Positions 23,011 to 26,992 of a stretch of 26,992 bases of DNA are shown one piece after another (within the stretch, counting starts at the first letter, position 1; every line of letters begins with the position of its first letter). The translations under genes were made by a program, and so were the position numbers. Source of the stretch: Pseudomonadota bacterium (GTDB lineage Bacteria; Pseudomonadota; Gammaproteobacteria; Burkholderiales; Ferrovaceae); NCBI GenBank assembly GCA_021811005.1, contig JAJZPY010000010.1, positions 1-26,992 of the forward strand, in the 5' to 3' direction. The notes under the pieces are model-generated. The model ran no database searches, had not been told where the DNA came from, and saw only the letters and a program-made list of their open reading frames with translations.

Positions 23011-23944
23011 CGAGAACCGCGAAAAACTTCGCCTGGGCTGGCTTGCCGGCCGCCACGGCTGCCAACGAACGGCACCCGTGGGCAGCCTGACCGATTCCCG
23101 CACCGGGCTGATCGCCCACCTCAACCTCACCCACCCCCACCGCTTCCAGGTGCTGGGGCAGATGGAGATTTCCTATCTGCAGGGGCTGGACGACTCCGCG
23201 CTGAAAAACGCTTTCGCAAACATCTTTTCGGAAGATCTGGCTGCCATCATCGTCGCCGACGACAGCCCCTTGCCGGAATTTCTCGGTGCCGCCGCAGAAG
23301 CCCACGGCATTCCGGTCATCGGCTCGCCGGTGCCCAGCGCCACCGTCATCAATCTGCTGCGCCACTACCTCAGCCAGGAACTGGCCGAGGAAACCACCCT
23401 GCACGGCGTGTTCATGGTCATTCTGGAAGTCGGCGTCCTGATCACCGGAGATTCGGCGGTCGGCAAAAGCGAACTGGCGCTGGAGCTGATCTCCCGCGGC
23501 CATGGCCTGGTGGCGGACGACGTGGTGGAGTTCTACCGGATTGGCCCGGAAACCCTGCAGGGACGATGCCCGCCGCTGCTGCGGGACTTTCTGGAAGTGC
23601 GCGGTCTGGGCCTGATCAACATCCGTTCCATTTTCGGTGAAACGGCCGTGCGGCCACGCAAGAACCTGAAGCTCATCGTGCACCTGGAACGGCCTCCGGG
23701 CGGTGACCTTTCAGCGCTCGACCGCCTGCCTGCCAACCGCAGAACCCAGAACATCCTGGGCCTGGAAGTGCCCCAGGTCGTGCTGCCCGTGGCCATCGGA
23801 CGAAATCTGGCCGTGCTGGTGGAAGCGGCCACGCGCAATTTCATCCTGGCGCAGCGCGGCATCGACAGCACCGAACAATTCATCCGCCGCCAGGCGGAAT
23901 ACATGGCCGAAGAAGCGCTGTTGTCCGACACGGACCATGAGTGA
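22979..23944 (+). CDS. hprK: HPr kinase/phosphorylase (HprK)
   Basis: HprK phosphorylates and dephosphorylates a Ser of HPr or NPr. The 321-residue product is full length: an N-terminal domain (about 1-130) and a catalytic domain with the conserved HG (142-143), Walker A GDSAVGKS (157-164), LVADDVVEFYR, and the family signature EVRGLGLINIRSIFGE (about 206-221). Regulation by carbon catabolite repression as in Firmicutes cannot be assumed; in betaproteobacteria hprK usually sits with ptsN and rapZ, as here. It begins inside the end of ptsN and overlaps rapZ by eight bases. Its substrate carrier, HPr/NPr, is not in the window. Confidence 0.96.
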   Translation: MPDVSVQRLFNENREKLRLGWLAGRHGCQRTAPVGSLTDSRTGLIAHLNLTHPHRFQVLGQMEISYLQGLDDSALKNAFANIFSEDLAAIIVADDSPLPEFLGAAAEAHGIPVIGSPVPSATVINLLRHYLSQELAEETTLHGVFMVILEVGVLITGDSAVGKSELALELISRGHGLVADDVVEFYRIGPETLQGRCPPLLRDFLEVRGLGLINIRSIFGETAVRPRKNLKLIVHLERPPGGDLSALDRLPANRRTQNILGLEVPQVVLPVAIGRNLAVLVEAATRNFILAQRGIDSTEQFIRRQAEYMAEEALLSDTDHE

Positions 23945-24797
23945 TCCGCTGCACGCCGCCCAGGTGGTGCTCATCACCGGCCTTTCGGGATCCGGAAAAT
24001 CCGTGGCCCTGCGCGCCCTGGAAGATGCGGGTTATTTTTCCATGGACAACCTGCCGTTGCCTGTCGTGGCAAGCGTCATCCACGGGCTGGCGGAACGGGG
24101 CGAACACCGCATCGCAGTAACGCTCGACGCACGCAGCGGCGAAACCATCCAGCAGCTTCCGGAAACCCTGGCCTCCCTGCAGGCGTCCGGCCTGGATGTG
24201 CGCCTGCTGTTCCTCGACACGAGCGACCAGGATCTGGTGCGCCGTTTTTCGGAAACGCGCCGCCCCCATCCGCTGGCGGAAGGCCGGCGCTCCATTGCGG
24301 AGTGCATCGGCGTGGAACGCGCGCTGCTGGAAGGGGCGGCAAACATCGCGCGGCGCATCGACACCACCCAGCTGTCTCCCAACACGTTGCGCGCCTGGGT
24401 GCGCGACTTCGTCGAACTGGATTCCTCGCAACTCACCCTGTTTTTCGAATCGTTTGGCTTCAAGCACGGAATCCCGCTGGACGCCGATTTCGTGTTTGAC
24501 GTGCGCTGCATCCCGAATCCGTTCTACGACCCGAAATTGCGCCCACTGACCGGCAGGGATCCGGAAATCGCCCGCTTTCTGGAAGGCATTCCGGCCACCC
24601 GGCGCATGGTGGAGGACATCCAGTCTTTCGTCCGGCGCTGGGCTCCCGAATTCATGCGCGACAACCGGACCGCGCTCACCATCGCCCTGGGCTGCACCGG
24701 TGGACAGCACCGTTCGGTGTACCTGGCGGAAACCCTGGCCGAAGCACTGCGCTCAGCGTACGCCGTCCGGGTAATCCATCGCGAACTCGCCCAGTAG
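23937..24797 (+). CDS. rapZ: RNase adapter / nucleotide-binding protein RapZ
   Basis: RapZ in E. coli guides RNase E to the small RNA GlmZ and senses glucosamine 6-phosphate; relatives are annotated as P-loop GTPase/ATPases. The 286-residue product is full length, with Walker A GLSGSGKS (15-22) near the N-terminus, YFSMDNLPLPV, FLDTSDQDLVRRFSETRR, and the C-terminal signature LGCTGGQHRSVYLAETLAE. The ATG at 23937 is buried in the hprK end. A glmZ-like RNA is not evident here, so the RNA-adapter role is by family only. The last 45 bases overlap the end of mutY on the other strand, leaving no room for a terminator between them. Confidence 0.95.
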   Translation: MSDPLHAAQVVLITGLSGSGKSVALRALEDAGYFSMDNLPLPVVASVIHGLAERGEHRIAVTLDARSGETIQQLPETLASLQASGLDVRLLFLDTSDQDLVRRFSETRRPHPLAEGRRSIAECIGVERALLEGAANIARRIDTTQLSPNTLRAWVRDFVELDSSQLTLFFESFGFKHGIPLDADFVFDVRCIPNPFYDPKLRPLTGRDPEIARFLEGIPATRRMVEDIQSFVRRWAPEFMRDNRTALTIALGCTGGQHRSVYLAETLAEALRSAYAVRVIHRELAQ

Positions 24798-25826
24798 CTT
24801 CATCAGCTTGCGGACGGGCATGGGTACGGCCGCCGCCTCCACCGCTGCCGTTTCGACCCACCGCAGTCCGGGGCCTTCCGCCACCACCGGTCCCTGACTC
24901 ACCGTCAGACAGACCGGATGAATGTGCAGGCGAAAATGGGTCAGCGCATGGCGCAGTGGCGGCAAACGGGCCCACGGATGCCCAACCAGCCCCCAGCGCC
25001 GCCTGAGCATTTCGGCGGGGTCTTCCCCTTCTCCGGCTTCAGGAAAACTCCACAGCCCACCCCAAATGCCCTGCTCCGGACGCTTTTCCAGGAGCAGGCG
25101 GCCCTGATGGGCCACCACGAGCATCTGGAAGGATTTTTCCGGAACCGGGCGTGCCGCGCGCGGCGCCGGGTAGTCGCGCACCGCATCCTGAAGACAGGCT
25201 TTGCACTGATCCTGCAGCGGACAGGTCTCGCAGCGGGGATTGCGCAAGGTGCAGCAGGTGGCCCCGATGTCCATCAGCCCCTGCGTATAGGCCTCGATGT
25301 GCTGTTGCGGCAACAGGCTTTCCGCCAGGGACCACAGCCGGGCTGCCACGGCGGCCTGCGCCGGATTTCCGGGAACGGCAAACACGCGCGCCAGAACCCG
25401 TTTGACGTTGCCGTCCAGAATCGCCTGCCGCTGCCCGTAAGCGAATGCGGCAATGGCGGCTGCCGTGGAACGACCGATGCCGGGAAGCTGCTGCAGGGCC
25501 TCGGCCGTTGCCGGAAATTGCCCCTGCGCGGCTGCAACCTGCCGTGCCGCCCGGTGCAGATGGCGGGCGCGGGCGTAATAACCCAGGCCCGACCAGTGCT
25601 GCAGCACCTCGTTTTCGGTGGCCTGGGCCAGGGCCGACACGTCGGGAAAGCGCGCCATGAACCGCTGGTAGTAGGGAATCACGGTGGCCACCTGGGTTTG
25701 CTGCAGCATGATTTCGGACACCCATATGCGGTAGGGGTCGCGCGTACCCTGCCAGGGCAGGTCATGGCGTCCGGAAAGGGCTTGCCAGCGGATGACGCGT
25801 TGGGAGAAATCGGGGGCGGGCGGCAG
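24753..25826 (-). CDS. mutY: A/G-specific adenine glycosylase (MutY)
   Basis: MutY removes adenine paired with 8-oxoguanine. With a CTG start at 25826 the product is 357 residues, close to the E. coli length of 350. Features: catalytic Glu38 in SEIMLQQTQV, helix-hairpin-helix LPGIGRSTAAAI, catalytic Asp138 in ILDGNVKRV, the [4Fe-4S] ligands C192, C199, C202 and C208 with spacing C-X6-C-X2-C-X5-C, and a C-terminal NUDIX-like 8-oxoG recognition domain (LLEKRPEQGIWGGLW). No ATG, GTG or TTG lies between the tRNA and the first conserved residues. Other in-frame starts, ATG at 25889 or 25916, lie in or before the tRNA gene. The exact start is unresolved; the identity is not. Confidence 0.95.
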   Translation of the reverse strand: MPPAPDFSQRVIRWQALSGRHDLPWQGTRDPYRIWVSEIMLQQTQVATVIPYYQRFMARFPDVSALAQATENEVLQHWSGLGYYARARHLHRAARQVAAAQGQFPATAEALQQLPGIGRSTAAAIAAFAYGQRQAILDGNVKRVLARVFAVPGNPAQAAVAARLWSLAESLLPQQHIEAYTQGLMDIGATCCTLRNPRCETCPLQDQCKACLQDAVRDYPAPRAARPVPEKSFQMLVVAHQGRLLLEKRPEQGIWGGLWSFPEAGEGEDPAEMLRRRWGLVGHPWARLPPLRHALTHFRLHIHPVCLTVSQGPVVAEGPGLRWVETAAVEAAAVPMPVRKLMKLLGEFAMDYPDGVR

Positions 25827-25829
25827 CGA

Positions 25830-25903
25830 TGGAGCGGGTGAAGGGAATCGAACCCTCGTCTTAAGCTTGGGAAGCTTCTGCTCTGCCATTGAGCTACACC
25901 CGC
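25830..25903 (-). tRNA. tRNA-Gly (anticodon CCC)
   Basis: On the minus strand a complete cloverleaf can be drawn: acceptor GCGGGTG/CACCCGC, D arm GCTC/GAGC, anticodon loop TTCCCAA, T arm GAGGG/CCCTT with loop TTCGATT, and discriminator T with encoded CCA (25832-25830). The anticodon CCC reads GGG codons. The first pair of the anticodon stem is a G-A mismatch (27/43); the other four pairs are sound. It closely resembles the E. coli glyU tRNA. A good promoter lies just upstream, and mutY follows without a gap. Confidence 0.96.
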
Positions 25904-25914
25904 GCAAAGGGGCC

Positions 25915-25944
25915 ATTCTACGTCATATCCGGAAACCGGCTCAA
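25915..25944 (-). promoter_or_regulatory. Promoter of tRNA-Gly (and probably mutY)
   Basis: On the minus strand, TTGAGC (25944-25939) and TAGAAT (25920-25915) are separated by 18 bases, matching the sigma-70 consensus at four and five of six positions. Transcription would start about five bases before the tRNA. No other promoter is evident ahead of mutY. Confidence 0.55.
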
Positions 25945-25963
25945 TGATTCGGCGGGCAGCTCA

Positions 25964-25972
25964 TGCTAAAAT
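25964..25972 (+). promoter_or_regulatory. Extended -10 promoter for thiSG
   Basis: TGCTAAAAT combines the extended TGn element with a -10 matching TATAAT at five of six positions. It lies 28 bases before the thiS start. There is no clear -35 hexamer, which extended -10 promoters can lack. The leader would be about 20 bases, too short for a TPP riboswitch. Confidence 0.45.
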
Positions 25973-25999
25973 GCGCCTCTTGCGGAATCTTGAAAGACT

Positions 26000-26203
26000 G
26001 TGATCAATCTTACCATCAACGGCCAGGAGCGCCGCTTTGAAACAGCGCCCACGGTCGCCCAGGTGATTGCCGAACTGGGGCTGACCCAACGTCGGATCGC
26101 CGTGGAGCGCAATGGCGAAATCGTTCCAAGAAGCGGTTTTGATGCCACCCGGCTCGCTGCCGGCGACCACGTGGAAATCGTGGTGGCTGTGGGCGGCGGC
26201 TGA
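26000..26203 (+). CDS. thiS: Sulfur carrier protein ThiS
   Basis: ThiS is the ubiquitin-like carrier whose C-terminal Gly is thiocarboxylated to deliver sulfur for the thiazole part of thiamine. The 67-residue product has the beta-grasp pattern (INLTINGQERRFE, TVAQVIAELGL, IAVERNGEIVPRS) and ends in the required Gly-Gly (AVGGG). The start is GTG at 26000; the ribosome binding site is weak (GAAAG). It lies 15 bases ahead of thiG, its partner in thiazole synthesis. Confidence 0.95.
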   Translation: MINLTINGQERRFETAPTVAQVIAELGLTQRRIAVERNGEIVPRSGFDATRLAAGDHVEIVVAVGGG

Positions 26204-26218
26204 TTTCAGGTCCAAATC

Positions 26219-26992
26219 ATGAACAACGATCCCCTCATCCTCGCGGGCAAACCGGTCCGCTCCCGCCTGCTGGTCGGCACCGGCAAATATGCCGATTTCA
26301 ACCAGACCCGCGATGCGATTGAAGCCAGCGGGGCAGAAATCGTGACGGTGGCCATCCGCCGCACCAACATCGGGCAAAACCCGAACGAACCGAGCCTGCT
26401 GGACGTCATCCCTCCGGAGCGCTACACCCTGCTGCCCAACACGGCCGGCTGCTACACGGCACAGGATGCGGTTCGCACCTTGCGCCTGGCGCGTGAACTG
26501 CTGGACGGCCACAGCCTGGTCAAGCTGGAAGTGCTGGGCGACCCCCACACCCTCTTTCCGGACATGGTGGAAACCCTGGCCGCGGCGGAAACCCTGGTCA
26601 AGGAAGGTTTCCAGGTCATGGTGTACTGCAGCGACGATCCGATCATGGCCAAGCGCCTGGAAGAGACCGGATGCATTGCGGTCATGCCCCTGGCCTCGCT
26701 GATCGGATCCGGCATGGGCATCCTCAATCCGTGGAACCTGCGCATCATCATCGACAACGCGCGCGTGCCCGTGATCGTGGATGCCGGAGTGGGCACCGCG
26801 TCCGATGCCGCCATCGCCATGGAACTGGGTTGCGCCGGCGTGCTGATGAACACGGCCATCGCCCAGGCGCAAAACCCGGTTCTCATGGCCGGGGCCATGC
26901 GCAAGGCCGTGGAAGCCGGGCGCGAAGCCTACCTGGCCGGGCGCATGCCGAAAAAAACCTACCAGGCCTCGCCCAGTTCTCCCAAGATCGGA
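26219..26992 (+). CDS. thiG: Thiazole synthase ThiG, 3' end cut off by the window
   Basis: ThiG condenses deoxyxylulose phosphate, a glycine or tyrosine-derived imine and ThiS thiocarboxylate into the thiazole phosphate of thiamine. From the ATG at 26219, 258 codons run open to the edge, so only the last few residues and the stop are missing. Family segments seen are SRLLVGTGKYADF, VTVAIRRTNIG, LLPNTAGCYTAQDAVR, LVKLEVLGD with the Schiff-base Lys, MPLASLIGSGMGILNP and VIVDAGVGTASDAAIAMELG. The barrel fold and its phosphate-binding segments are intact. Confidence 0.96.
   Translation, partial: MNNDPLILAGKPVRSRLLVGTGKYADFNQTRDAIEASGAEIVTVAIRRTNIGQNPNEPSLLDVIPPERYTLLPNTAGCYTAQDAVRTLRLARELLDGHSLVKLEVLGDPHTLFPDMVETLAAAETLVKEGFQVMVYCSDDPIMAKRLEETGCIAVMPLASLIGSGMGILNPWNLRIIIDNARVPVIVDAGVGTASDAAIAMELGCAGVLMNTAIAQAQNPVLMAGAMRKAVEAGREAYLAGRMPKKTYQASPSSPKIG

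Noticed and set aside
24753..25916. A 387-codon MutY starting upstream of the tRNA gene
   Set aside because: The first 30 codons read through the tRNA-Gly gene and do not resemble MutY. Not chosen as the main call, though the true start remains open and is reported as a finding.
25904..25999. Possible TPP riboswitch ahead of thiSG
   Set aside because: The gap is only 96 bases and the likely transcription start leaves a leader of about 20 bases; no riboswitch core is seen.
1..26992. CRISPR arrays, insertion sequences, prophage genes, toxin-antitoxin or defence genes
   Set aside because: No spaced direct repeats, transposase or integrase motifs, terminal inverted repeats or defence-type domains were found; nearly every base belongs to a housekeeping gene.

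Overview
The window looks like a chromosomal housekeeping region of a betaproteobacterium. I base this on gene order and protein flavour, not on any database search: mlaFEDCB, a YadGH-type ABC pair, bolA, murA, hisGDCBHAFIE, hinT and tatABC facing an HtrA-type protease is a typical betaproteobacterial arrangement, as is kdsD-kdsC-lptCAB-rpoN-hpf-ptsN-hprK-rapZ. The DNA is GC-rich by eye (around 60%). I see no insertion sequence, prophage, CRISPR array, toxin-antitoxin pair or other sign of recent transfer.

Layout. (1) 1-746, plus strand: the 3' part of an HtrA/Deg-family serine protease gene, meeting tatC tail to tail. (2) 703-17342, minus strand, read right to left: 23 genes in one direction with almost no gaps. 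They are kefB/C-like antiporter, mlaF, mlaE, mlaD, mlaC, mlaB, ABC ATPase, ABC permease, bolA-type, murA, hisG, hisD, hisC, hisB, hisH, hisA, hisF, hisI, hisE, hinT, tatA, tatB, tatC. (3) 17366-24797, plus strand: ten tightly packed genes, kdsD, kdsC, lptC, lptA, lptB, rpoN, hpf, ptsN, hprK, rapZ. (4) 24753-25903, minus strand: mutY behind a tRNA-Gly(CCC) gene, with mutY overlapping the end of rapZ. (5) 26000 to the right edge, plus strand: thiS and thiG, with thiG running off the window. In total there are 37 protein genes (two cut by the edges) and one tRNA. No stretch over 300 bases lacks a gene; the longest gap is the 96 bases at 25904-25999, which appears to hold two divergent promoters.

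How the genes fit together. Much of the window serves the cell envelope: inner-membrane components of Mla lipid transport, the first committed step of peptidoglycan synthesis (MurA), two steps towards Kdo (KdsD, KdsC), three parts of the lipopolysaccharide bridge (LptC, LptA, LptB), Tat export and a periplasmic-type protease. The his genes encode every histidine step except that HisG is the short form, which needs a HisZ partner, and no histidinol-phosphatase is seen here. rpoN, hpf, ptsN, hprK and rapZ form the sigma-54/nitrogen-PTS regulatory block. Translation is probably strongly coupled: ten junctions in the two long runs share 1-8 bases of start and stop codon, and nine genes start with GTG or TTG.

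I did not find a convincing undescribed system. The points most worth checking are the missing conventional start codon of mutY just behind the tRNA, the two convergent gene overlaps, the absence of mlaA within the mla cluster, the 23-bp divergent kefB-like/kdsD junction with overlapping -10 elements, and the hairpin between hisC and hisB.
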